Assembly (NCBI GenBank): GCA_022009975.1
Contig: CP091733.1
Location: 513,001-577,000 of the forward strand
Length of the DNA: 64,000 bases
Direction: 5' to 3'
DNA from: Phocaeicola vulgatus
GTDB taxonomy: Bacteria; Bacteroidota; Bacteroidia; Bacteroidales; Tannerellaceae
Under the pieces are notes generated by a model. The model worked only from the letters and a program-made list of their open reading frames with translations, made no database searches and was not told the DNA's origin. The position numbers and the translations under genes were made by a program. Positions 56,077 to 64,000 of the stretch are shown one piece after another; position 1 is the stretch's first letter; the number at the start of each line of letters is the position of its first letter.

Positions 56077-57804
56077 TTACTTTCCGAATAGAAGCTTTGA
56101 ATCTTTTTCCTTGCCTTTTTCCACCCACTCTTCCGGAATCATTTTCCATTGATTCATGGCTTTCGGTGAAATGGTTCCTTTGCTTTTTACATATTGTATC
56201 AAGTAATAGCGAAGGTCTTTCTCGGTTGAAGCGATAATCCGGCTGCTTAATTGGTTAAGCGGAATGCCGGCTCCTTTTGTCAAGAGGTCGCCTCCACCGT
56301 TTCCTCTATAAGAATTGATGGCCACTTTATATTGTTTATCCATTTCAAATGGTCTGCCGTCTGCCATCTTTAGGATAGAAATCTTTTCACCTTTGGGTTT
56401 GCTCACGTCCACCGTATAGATGATGCCGGCAGCCGAGTCGAAGTTGAAGCTCGGATTCTTGAATGTATATCCGTTCCCGTCTTTGCGTTGAGTGATTAAC
56501 AGCAAATGGTCATCTGCGGATTGCATTTGGTTGGTCCATCCCGCATAAGATTCTTCCAAGAAGTCTTTGATTTCCTTTCCGCTTAGAAGCATGGTGTAGA
56601 GCAAGTTCTCATATTTGTATAAGTTGAACATGTCACTGATAAAGATGTCACCTTGTTCTATTTTCGCATTAAAAGAGAGCGGGGCGGAAAAAGAGACGTC
56701 CGCTCCTGTCAATTCCAATTGGATTGAATGGATTAAGTCGATAAAGGCGGAAGAACCGAAATAGGCTGGTTGGGTTGTGATGGTGTTGTCTATTGACCCG
56801 ATTTTCTCCGAAACGAACTTTTCTACTGTTTGGTAAGGCGCATCGAACTGCTGCATGAAGTCTGGATCCGGATCCAATTTGTCCATAGGGACAATGGCAT
56901 TTGATATTCTTTTCTCAATGACTTTATTATCATTGAGGGTCAAAGCGATATCAATGGTGCCGACATAGCTCCCTTTGCTGGCAGGATTAACCACATAAAC
57001 AGTCTTTCCATCTTGGGAACTAACAGACCCGCAGTAGCGGCTGTGGTCGTGTCCCATCATGATAGCATCGAATCCAGGCACATTGGCGACAACTTCCAGG
57101 CAAGCGTCCTCTCTGTATTTTTTTCTCCTACGGTGCGGGCTTCACGACCTGCATGGAATACACCGACAACTACATCTGGATGTTCCTTCTCTTGGATGAT
57201 TTTTCATCCATTTACGTGCTGTTTGCTCCATATCGTCAAAACGTAGCCCTTTCCACAATGTTTCCGGCAACCAAGTCGGAATGGCTGGGGTAATCATGCC
57301 TAAGATAGCAATTTTGACCCCTTCCCGTTCCACGATTGTATAAGGTTTGAGGTATGGAGTTTCATCAGAAGTTTGAATGATATTTGCCCCTAAGACCGGG
57401 AATTGGCAATCTTTTATCCACCGGTCGAAAACTGCACGTCCAGCTTCCACATCATGGTTTCCCATGCTTCCGGCAACGTATCCCATGTAATTCATGATAG
57501 AAGCAGCCAAATGGGTAGAGGTGGTGTCTATGAAGTTATAATAATAGGCGGACGGTTGTCCTTGCAAGATATCCCCGTTGTCTACCAATATAAGGTTGTC
57601 GCCATAGTTCTTCCGTTCTTCTTTCACATAAGTATAGACTCGAGCCAAGCTTCCGCCCCATTTCTTTTGCTCAATGAAATTATAAGGATAAAAGTTCCCG
57701 TGCACGTCGCTGGTTTCAACTAACTTGATTTTAACTTCCCGGTTGGTAGCCCAGGCTCCCCATGAACAGGCGAGCATAAGCAGAATCGAATGCCATCTTC
57801 TCAT
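56077..57804 (-). CDS. 5'-nucleotidase/2',3'-cyclic phosphodiesterase family protein (two frameshifts)
   Basis: Secreted metallophosphoesterase. The signal peptide is RRWHSILLMLACSWGAWA. The metal-site motifs are VETSDVHGNFYPY, VDNGDILQGQP, GSMGNHDVEAG and later IMMGHDHSRYCG. The C-terminal 5'-nucleotidase domain (about 350-540) has the substrate loop YRGNGGGDLL. The frame breaks near 57200 and 57120. Both are long A runs; corrected they read WMKKIIQEKEHPDVVVGVFH and GEKKYREDACLEVV. Full length is about 576 aa. Periplasmic nucleotide salvage is the probable role. Confidence 0.88.
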
Positions 57805-57844
57805 TTATTCAAACATTAATGCGTTCTTACTTCATTTAATCCAC

Positions 57845-57892
57845 AAATAGCACACAAATCTTTGCCGAGAGGCAATCTTCGTGTGCTATTTT
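57845..57892 (-). terminator. Long hairpin between DUF1015 and 5'-nucleotidase-family genes
   Basis: AAATAGCACAC and GTGTGCTATTT form a perfect 11-bp outer stem, and TTGCC/GGCAA an inner one. It lies 24 bases after the DUF1015 stop. The T tract is short, so termination efficiency is uncertain. Confidence 0.5.
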
Positions 57893-57915
57893 GTTATTTA
57901 AGATAAAAATCTATA

Positions 57916-59163
57916 TTATTCCAATTTGTGGATAATCAATCCAGAGCGTAATTTAGGTTCGAACCAAGTAGTTTTAGGAGGCATGATATTACCAGTATCT
58001 GCGATATCCATCAACTGTTTCATGGTTACAGGATAAAGAGCCAAAGCCATCTTCATCTCACCGCTGTCCACTCTTCTCTTCAATTCGCCTAAGCCACGGA
58101 TACCACCGATGAAGTCGATTCGTTTGTCTGAACGAAGGTCCTTGATGCCTAAGATATCGTTCAAGATAAGATTAGAAGAGATAGTTACGTCCAATACGCC
58201 TATCGGGTCAGAATCATCGTATGTGCCTGGTTTAGCAGTCAATGAATACCATTTTCCTTCCAAATAGAGGGCGAAGTTATGCAAAGCATTAGGTTTGTAA
58301 ATCTCTTCACCTTTCTCTTCAATAACGAAGTTTTCAGCGATGCGAGCCAAGAATTCAGCCGGAGTCAATCCGTTCAAGTCTTTTACAACTCGGTTATAGT
58401 CGATGATGGTAAGCTGGTTAGCAGGGAAGCTGACAGCCATGAAATAGTTATACTCTTCATCGCCACGGTGGTTAGGATTCTGTTTTGCTTTTTCTGCGCC
58501 TACCAAAGCAGCTGCTGCTGAACGGTGGTGGCCATCAGCGATATATAGAGCTGGGATTTCTGCGAAAATCTCAGTGATACGTTTGATATCTTCATCTTGG
58601 TCTATAACCCAGAATGTATGGCCGAAACCATCCAACGGAGCTATGAAGTTATATTCTGGTTCAGTTGCTGCATACTTGCTGACAATCTTGTCCAATTCAG
58701 CATTGTCTGGGTATGCAAAGAATACCGGTTCGATGTTTGCATTGTTCACGCGCACATGTTTCATACGGTCTTCTTCTTTGTCTCTTCTTGTCAATTCGTG
58801 TTTTTTGATGACACCATTCAAATAGTCAGGCACGTAAGCTCCTACTACCAAGCCGTACTGTGTTTTCTCGTTCATTGTTTGGGCATAAACGTAATAGCAC
58901 TCTTTAGAGTCTTGTACAAGCCAGCCATTCTCTTGGAACTTCTTGAAGTTTTCGGCAGCTTTCAAATAGACTTCCGGAGCATGTTCATCTGTCCCTACCG
59001 GAAAGTCAATTTCTGGGCGGATAATATGATACAATGATTTTTCGTTTCCTTCAGCCTCTTTGCGAGCTTCTTCAGAATTTAGAACGTCGTATGGGCGTGA
59101 TGCCACTTGTTCTACTAAATCTTTCGGTGGGCGAACACCTTTAAAAGGTTTTATTGTAGCCAT
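57916..59163 (-). CDS. DUF1015 family protein
   Basis: An uncharacterised conserved protein of 415 aa. It starts MATIKPFKGVRPPKDLVEQVAS and has the family's YDVLNSEEAR, FWVIDQDED and the signature YIADGHHRSAAAALV. It is intact, soluble and lacks a signal peptide. It follows serA in the serC-serA-DUF1015 order common in Bacteroidales. The linkage suggests a role near serine or phosphoserine metabolism, but none is shown. A terminator between serA and this gene indicates partly separate transcription. Confidence 0.85.
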   Translation of the reverse strand: MATIKPFKGVRPPKDLVEQVASRPYDVLNSEEARKEAEGNEKSLYHIIRPEIDFPVGTDEHAPEVYLKAAENFKKFQENGWLVQDSKECYYVYAQTMNEKTQYGLVVGAYVPDYLNGVIKKHELTRRDKEEDRMKHVRVNNANIEPVFFAYPDNAELDKIVSKYAATEPEYNFIAPLDGFGHTFWVIDQDEDIKRITEIFAEIPALYIADGHHRSAAAALVGAEKAKQNPNHRGDEEYNYFMAVSFPANQLTIIDYNRVVKDLNGLTPAEFLARIAENFVIEEKGEEIYKPNALHNFALYLEGKWYSLTAKPGTYDDSDPIGVLDVTISSNLILNDILGIKDLRSDKRIDFIGGIRGLGELKRRVDSGEMKMALALYPVTMKQLMDIADTGNIMPPKTTWFEPKLRSGLIIHKLE

Positions 59164-59193
59164 GGTATTTGTCTGTTTTAAATGTTACAAGAA

Positions 59194-59242
59194 AAAGGGC
59201 GCATCTTCTTGTTTATTTCAGCAAAAAAGAGATACGCCCTTT
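59194..59242 (-). terminator. Terminator after serA
   Basis: On the minus strand AAAGGGCGTATC pairs with GATGCGCCCTTT, followed by TT and more T, just before the DUF1015 start. Confidence 0.7.
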
Positions 59243-59254
59243 GGTTTTTCTTAA

Positions 59255-60176
59255 TTATTTATTCACACGGAATTTTTCGCATCCTTCTTTCAAGAAACCT
59301 TCGATTTGGCGAGCAGCAGCAATACCGGCATTGATATTAGCCTCAGCTGTTTGAGCTCCCATCTTCTTCGGTGTTGAGAAATAACGGCCTGCAAATTTCG
59401 CTGCAAACTCTTCGTTAGCAACAGGCATGATGTCTGTTACATATTTCAAGTCTGCACGTTCTTCCATCAACTGGATCAATTCAGCCTCATTGATAACCTC
59501 TTTGCGGGCAGTGTTAACCAATACGCCGCCTTTAGGCATTTTACCTACCAATGCAGCATTGATAGAGTTCTTTGTTTCTGCAGTAGCAGGAATATGCAAT
59601 GAGATAATCTGGCAAGTAGAATAAAGTTCTTCAACTGAATCAACAGCTTTTACATCAGCTTGTTCGATTACTTCTTTCGGGCAGAATGCGTCATAAGCAT
59701 AAACTTCCATGCCAAATCCTTTGGCGATGCGGGCTACGTTGCGACCTACGTTACCGAATGCATGGATACCCAATTTCTTTCCTTTCAATTCAGTTCCAGA
59801 AGTACCATTATAGAAGTTACGGGCAGCCATAACCATCAAACCTAATGCCAATTCAGCAACTGCATTTGAGTTCTGTCCCGGAGTATTCATGACGCATACC
59901 TTGTGAGCAGTAGCAGCTTCCAAGTCAACATTGTCATAACCAGCACCGGCACGTACGACAATCTTTAAGTTTAGCAGCGTCCAATACTTCGTTGTCAACT
60001 TTGTCGCTACGGATAATCAAAGCGTCAACATCTTTCACTGCATCTAACAACTGGCTTTTCTCGGTATAACGTTCCAACAAAAGCAATTCATCACCTGCTT
60101 GTTCTACAACTTCGCGGATACCTTTCACAGCAACTGCTGCAAAAGGTTTTTCTGTTGCTATTAAAACTTTTGCCAT
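59255..60176 (-). CDS. serA: D-3-phosphoglycerate dehydrogenase (one frameshift)
   Basis: NAD-dependent first step of serine synthesis. The first 60 residues (MAKVLIATEKPFAAVAVKGI) and the rest lie in different frames around 59985. Two extra A give LDAAKNLKIVVRAGAGYDNVDL and a protein of about 307 aa. The nucleotide-binding motif is LGIHAFGNVGRNVARIAKGFG. The active-site region has LVNTARKEVINE and the later segment TAEANINAGIAAARQ. It lacks the ACT domain, the short form. It lies 2 bases after serC in the same operon. Confidence 0.92.
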
Positions 60177-60178
60177 AA

Positions 60179-61246
60179 TTAATGCTGTTTTTCAAATTCT
60201 TTCATTGCTGCGATCAATACTTCAACACTGCTCTTAGGCATTGCATTGTATAAAGAAGCACGGAAACCACCAACTGAACGGTGACCCTTGATACCTACGA
60301 TACCCTTAGAAGTAGCAAATGCATTGAAGTCAGCTTCCAATTCTTTGTATTCATCGTTCATGACGAAGCAAACGTTCATGATAGAGCGGTCTTCCGGAGC
60401 AACTGTTCCACGGAACAATTTGTTGCGGTCGATTTCGTCATACAGGATAGCTGCATTTTCTATGTCTTTCTTTTCCATTGCTTCAACGCCACCCTGTTCT
60501 TTGTACCATTTCAAAGTCTGCAATGCAGAGAAGATAGGCAATACAGGAGGAGTATTGTACATAGAACCTTTATCAATGTGAGTCTTGTAGTTCAACATTG
60601 TAGGGATAACGCGGTCTACTTTACCCAAAGCGTCTACACGTACGATTGCCAATGTTACACCAGCAGGAGCAAGGTTCTTCTGTGCACCAGCATAAATCAA
60701 ATCATATTTAGAAACGTCTATTGGGCGAGAGAAGATATCTGAAGACATATCAGCTACCATTGGAACCTTAACGTCTAAGTCTTTGCGGATTTCAGAACCA
60801 TAGATAGTGTTGTTTGTAGTTACATGGAAATAATCCACATCTTCTGGAACTGTATAATCTTTAGGAATATAAGTATAGTTTTTATCTTTAGAAGAAGCGA
60901 CAACATCTACTTCTCCGAAAAGTTTAGCTTCTTTGATGGCTTTAGAAGACCATGTACCTGTATCTAAATATGCTGCTTTTTTCTTTAACAAGTTGAAAGG
61001 AGCCATACAGAATTGAAGGCTGGCACCTCCACCTACGAATACAACCTCGTATCCTTCAGGAACGTTCAACAACTCTTTAATCAAAGCTTGTGCTTCGTCA
61101 ACTACTGCTACAAACTCTTTACTGCGGTGAGAAATCTCCAACAGAGATAATCCCATACCTGCAAAGTTTTCTACAGCTGCTGCTGTGTTTTTGATAGTGT
61201 ACTCACTCAAAATAGAGGGACCTGCATAAAAATTGTGCTTCTTCAT
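60179..61246 (-). CDS. serC: Phosphoserine aminotransferase
   Basis: Pyridoxal-phosphate class V aminotransferase converting 3-phosphohydroxypyruvate to phosphoserine. It starts MKKHNFYAGPSILSEYTIKN. The cofactor lysine is in DLIYAGAQKNLAPAGVTL near residue 190, and VFVGGGASLQFCMAPFNL and GHRSVGGFRASLYNAMP are conserved. At 355 aa it is intact. It has a promoter at 61306-61337 and leads the serC-serA pair. Confidence 0.95.
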   Translation of the reverse strand: MKKHNFYAGPSILSEYTIKNTAAAVENFAGMGLSLLEISHRSKEFVAVVDEAQALIKELLNVPEGYEVVFVGGGASLQFCMAPFNLLKKKAAYLDTGTWSSKAIKEAKLFGEVDVVASSKDKNYTYIPKDYTVPEDVDYFHVTTNNTIYGSEIRKDLDVKVPMVADMSSDIFSRPIDVSKYDLIYAGAQKNLAPAGVTLAIVRVDALGKVDRVIPTMLNYKTHIDKGSMYNTPPVLPIFSALQTLKWYKEQGGVEAMEKKDIENAAILYDEIDRNKLFRGTVAPEDRSIMNVCFVMNDEYKELEADFNAFATSKGIVGIKGHRSVGGFRASLYNAMPKSSVEVLIAAMKEFEKQH

Positions 61247-61305
61247 GTCCTATAAATTTTAATATAACAATTTGTCAATTTTCCAACCTTTTTGAATTGG
61301 ACGCC

Positions 61306-61337
61306 GAAAGATAGAACTTATTTCTGAATTGAACAAA
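61306..61337 (-). promoter_or_regulatory. Promoter of serC-serA
   Basis: On the minus strand TTTG (61334-61337) and TATCTTTC (61306-61313), 20 bases apart; the -7 box misses the last consensus base. Confidence 0.5.
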
Positions 61338-61353
61338 AAAAAAGCTATAAAAT

Positions 61354-62626
61354 TCAGAAATTAAAGCGATTTCCCCAAAGTTTACGCATTTGTTCCAATA
61401 ACTTACTTTCTGAAGGGTTGTTTTGCCCGTGCCAGAAATGTTGGCTTCCAACCTCTTTAGGTAGGTATTCTTGCTTTACAAAATGATTTTCGTAATCGTG
61501 GGCATATTTGTACTCTTTTCCGTAGTCCAATTCCGCCATAAGTTGGGTCGGGGCGTTCCGTAAATGTAACGGGACGGGCAGGTTCCCGGTCTTCTCCACA
61601 TAGGCGATTGCATCGTTTATGGCCTTGTAGGCTGAATTGCTTTTGGGACTGCAAGCTAAATAAATCGTAGTCTCGGCTAACGGGATTCGCCCCTCTGGCC
61701 ATCCTATTTTTTGTATGGTGTCGAAACAGGCATTGGCGAGTAGCAGTGCGTTGGGGTTTGCCAAGCCTATGTCTTCTGCCGCGGAGATGCAAAGGCGGCG
61801 GGCAATGAATTTGGGATCTTCTCCTCCTGCCACCATGCGTGCCAACCAATAGATGGCTCCGTCCGGGTCGCTTCCTCGGATGGATTTGATGAATGCCGAT
61901 ATGATGTCATAGTGCATTTCTCCCCCTTTGTCGTATGCGGCAGGGTTCTCTTGCAACCTTTCCGTCACTTTGGTCGGTGATGGTGATATCATGGCTCTCC
62001 TCTGCGGAAATAACCAATTCTAATATGTTTAGCAGTTTGCGGGCGTCTCCTCCCGAATATCGTAGCAAAGCATCGGTCTCTGTCAGTTGGATGTTTTTCT
62101 CTTTTAAGACGATGTCTTCCTTTAGGGCACGGTGGAGCAACTCCAACAGATCTTCTTTCCCGAGGGATTTCAGCACATAGACTTGGCATCGGGACAGGAG
62201 AGGGCGTATTACCTCAAAAGAGGGGTTTTCCGTGGTCGCTCCTATCAAGGTGACGACACCTGTTTCCACGGCGTTCAGCAACGAATCTTGTTGGGATTTG
62301 CTGAAACGGTGGATTTCATCAATGAAAAGGATAGGTGAAACGGTATTGAAGAAACGGTTGCTTTTGGCTTTCTCAATCACATCCCTTACATCCTTTACTC
62401 CGGAACTGATGGCACTCAACGTATAAAATGGGGCTTTGAGCTTTTCTGCCACAATATGTGCCAAGGTTGTTTTACCCACTCCCGGAGGTCCCCATAAGAT
62501 AAAGGAGGGGACACGTCCTGCTTCAATCATTTTCCGAAGGACTGCTCCTTGCCCTATGAGGTGTTTCTGACCTATATATTCGTCCAATGTCTTTGGGCGT
62601 AATCTCTCTGCTAACGGCTGACTCAT
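61354..62626 (-). CDS. rarA: Replication-associated recombination protein A, MgsA/RarA-type AAA ATPase (one frameshift)
   Basis: AAA+ ATPase related to clamp loaders that acts at stalled replication forks. It starts MSQPLAERLRPKTLDEYIGQ at 62626; the upstream GTG at 62656 overlaps the -7 box. Walker A is WGPPGVGKTTLAH, Walker B ILFIDEIHRFSK and sensor 1 IGATTENPSFEV. The C-terminal half is the RarA-specific helical part (GGEMHYDIISAFIKSIRGSD, YLPKEVGSQHFW). The frame breaks near 61968. Two A (TDQKVTERLQENP) join the parts to about 424 aa. Confidence 0.9.
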
Positions 62627-62655
62627 CTTTTTTCGTTTTTCTTCTGTCTTGTCCA

Positions 62656-62663
62656 CAAAGGTA
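62656..62663 (-). promoter_or_regulatory. -7 box of the rarA promoter
   Basis: The minus strand reads TACCTTTG, 29 bases before the chosen start. Confidence 0.5.
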
Positions 62664-62804
62664 CGCTTTTTTCATACATTATATATATGTATAGCGATAC
62701 TTGATGGATGAATAGATAAACTTATCGTACCCGTCCGGTTCCGGGACATAAACAGGATGATAATGTTTTGTCGATGTTTGGGGTTTGCATCCAACATTTT
62801 TTGT

Positions 62805-62874
62805 TTCTCACTCAGGTGAGAAGTGTTTTTCACTTAGGTGAGAAGCTAAAATTGTCGTTACGTCAGGGCTGACG
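62805..62874. repeat. Cluster of three short palindromes
   Basis: TTCTCACTCAGGTGAGAA (62805-62822), TTCACTTAGGTGAGAA (62829-62844) and CGTCAGGGCTGACG (62861-62874). The first two share the CAC-nnAG-GTGAGAA form. They lie upstream of the GC-rich 166-aa gene. Confidence 0.75.
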
Positions 62875-62982
62875 CATTACTTAATTCACTGATTATAAAA
62901 TAAATTTTGACAAACTCAGTAATAAAGACTATTTACGTTGCACAATTTACTAACGATTGACCAACTATTAAAATCATAAAAT

Positions 62983-63483
62983 ATGATACTATCGACAGGA
63001 TTAAAAACAGATTACAAGCCATTGGAGGCTATTAACGTGACGGACGGCGTGTATATCGTCCGCTGGGACTGCAAGCCGCTCCCGGAAGGGGGCAACATGG
63101 TCGTATGGGCGGAAGAAATGCTATACAACAAGCCGGCGGAAAGCGAGATGCGGCGGATAATCAACGGCTACTACAACGGGATAACCGACCGCAAGATATT
63201 GCAGGATTTTACGTGGCACGGCATGCCCGTGTGGCTAAGCGACGAGAACCAGCGCAACTACAAGGCGGCATACGACCTTGCCGTGCAAACCGGAGGGGAG
63301 ACGCTTCCGGTGGTGTTCAAGTTCGGCTCTGACGAGCAGCCGGTGTATCATACTTTCGGCACGATGGACGAGCTGAAAGAGTTCTACATGTCCGTATACA
63401 GGCACATTGAGCAATGCCTCGCAGACGGATGGGCGAGCAAGGATGCGGTTGATTACGGGGTGTACGAGTTGGACGGGTTGTAA
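62983..63483 (+). CDS. GC-rich hypothetical protein (166 aa), possibly mobile-element derived
   Basis: I do not recognise this family. The 166 residues start MILSTGLKTDYKPLEAINVT. They are soluble and acidic, with no signal peptide, membrane helix or catalytic motif. Middle segments such as IINGYYNGITDRKILQDFTWHG and LSDENQRNYKAAYDLAVQTG look like alternating helices and strands. Base composition is much more GC-rich than its flanks, like the HU cassette at 19 kb. It is surrounded by palindromes and iteron-like repeats. That context suggests phage or mobile-element origin, which is an inference. It is intact and no partner gene is visible. Confidence 0.6.
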   Translation: MILSTGLKTDYKPLEAINVTDGVYIVRWDCKPLPEGGNMVVWAEEMLYNKPAESEMRRIINGYYNGITDRKILQDFTWHGMPVWLSDENQRNYKAAYDLAVQTGGETLPVVFKFGSDEQPVYHTFGTMDELKEFYMSVYRHIEQCLADGWASKDAVDYGVYELDGL

Positions 63484-63502
63484 TATCCGTGTGTCTTGCA
63501 AC

Positions 63503-63552
63503 GCTGTTTTAACGGCGTTAAAACAGCATTAAAATAGTATTTTAACGCCGTT
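63503..63552. repeat. Overlapping palindromes after the 166-aa gene
   Basis: GCTGTTTTAACG, G, CGTTAAAACAGC is a perfect 25-base palindrome (63503-63527). Its inner AACGGCGTTAAAA (63511-63523) can alternatively pair with TTTTAACGCCGTT (63540-63552). The two hairpins exclude each other. Confidence 0.85.
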
Positions 63553-63592
63553 TCAAACAGTGCTTAAATGTTATTTCTCCTTTATTTTATGC

Positions 63593-63663
63593 ACATTTCG
63601 TTTTTGCATAAAATATCACATTTCGTTTTTCCGGATATATACATTTCGTTTTTCCGGATATAT
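63593..63663. repeat. Three iteron-like direct repeats (23-25 bp)
   Basis: Units start at 63593, 63618 and 63641, each beginning ACATTTCGTTTTT. The second and third are identical over 23 bases (ending CCGGATATAT); the first diverges after the T run. Confidence 0.9.
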
Positions 63664-63927
63664 TTAGGTCACAGTTTCGCATCGGAATATATACTTTTTT
63701 CGTGGTAAAGTTAGTAAATATTTATGAATCAGATATATGCAAAACTATTTCCCTAATGGCGGTCATTAGAAATGACAAGAAGTTTTTTCTAATGACCGAT
63801 TTGGGTTTATTGAATCTGACGCATTTTCCTTCCACTTACCTAAAAAATACACTTTTGTGTCAAAGTCTTTTTATAGACACAATTTAATTTTGCCGTAACT
63901 ATTCAGCGATAGATGCATGACAAATCG
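63664..63927. other. AT-rich stretch without a convincing gene
   Basis: About 260 bases with one short plus-strand frame (63702-63887) that lacks family similarity or a promoter match. Nothing else is seen. Confidence 0.4.
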
Positions 63928-64000
63928 TCAAACCTCAAATAAGGCTTGAATTGCATTAAAAGGTGTTTGGTCGTGTTTCTTAGCAGTCTCAACTTGGCTC
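63928..64000 (-). CDS. C-terminal end of a gene running off the window, possibly a transposase
   Basis: A minus-strand frame enters from the right edge and ends SQVETAKKHDQTPFNAIQAL FEV then stop. The ending resembles C-termini of some transposases, but 23 residues do not allow a family call. A downstream mobile element would fit the accessory character of this edge. Confidence 0.3.
   Translation of the reverse strand, partial: SQVETAKKHDQTPFNAIQALFEV

Noticed and set aside
63702..63887. 61-codon plus-strand frame
   Set aside because: No family, no promoter and AT-rich composition typical of chance frames.

Overview
The window looks like chromosomal DNA of a Bacteroidales gut bacterium, most likely Parabacteroides or a close relative. 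The evidence is Bacteroidetes-type promoters (TTTG near -33, TAnnTTTG near -7) before many genes, a SusC/SusD pair, the histone-like HU family confined to Bacteroidales, a GT3-type glycogen synthase next to a glucan phosphorylase, and the gene orders serC-serA-DUF1015 and leuA-leuC-leuD-leuA2/cimA-leuB. The genus is inferred from general resemblance only. No rRNA, tRNA or CRISPR array was seen.

Layout. 0-14 kb: an AspT/YidE-type transporter, a secreted GH2 beta-galactosidase, a 7TM-HD (PgpH-like) phosphodiesterase, gltX, waaA (Kdo transferase), a GH29 fucosidase, class II aldolase and ribosomal protein L31. 14-22 kb, accessory: an AAA_14/DUF4143 ATPase, a TonB-type outer-membrane protein, a 79-aa orphan, a repeat-rich stretch, a GC-rich cassette (HU-like protein, spanin-like lipoprotein, small membrane protein), a transposon-like short element and a serpin. 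22-31 kb: rnhB, a minus-strand group (94-aa protein, acyltransferase, nitrilase, AmpG-like permease), glycogen synthase and phosphorylase, a DUF4286 protein, ruvC and a dead toxin-antitoxin remnant. 31-38 kb: a leucine operon preceded by a leader peptide and an attenuator. 38-47 kb: flavodoxin, a DUF187 glycosidase-like protein, a beta-propeller glycosidase-like protein divergent from susC-susD. 47-55 kb: a CzcCBA/CusCBA-like efflux pump with its two-component regulator. 55-63 kb: rubrerythrin, a 5'-nucleotidase-family protein, DUF1015, serA, serC and rarA. 63-64 kb: a GC-rich orphan gene among palindromes and iteron-like repeats.

Three things stand out. The leucine operon has a 26-codon leader ORF rich in Leu and Ile codons, with a terminator and a matching antiterminator. 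The HU/spanin-like/membrane cassette resembles a stripped phage lysis module. A hairpin repeat sits at nearly every convergent gene junction, and a 115-127-bp element with terminal inverted repeats abuts it at several sites.

At least 22 single frameshifts interrupt 16 genes, including housekeeping genes. Nearly all are explained by one or two missing bases in short A or T runs, so they are most likely sequencing errors. I annotate these genes at full length and do not call them pseudogenes.
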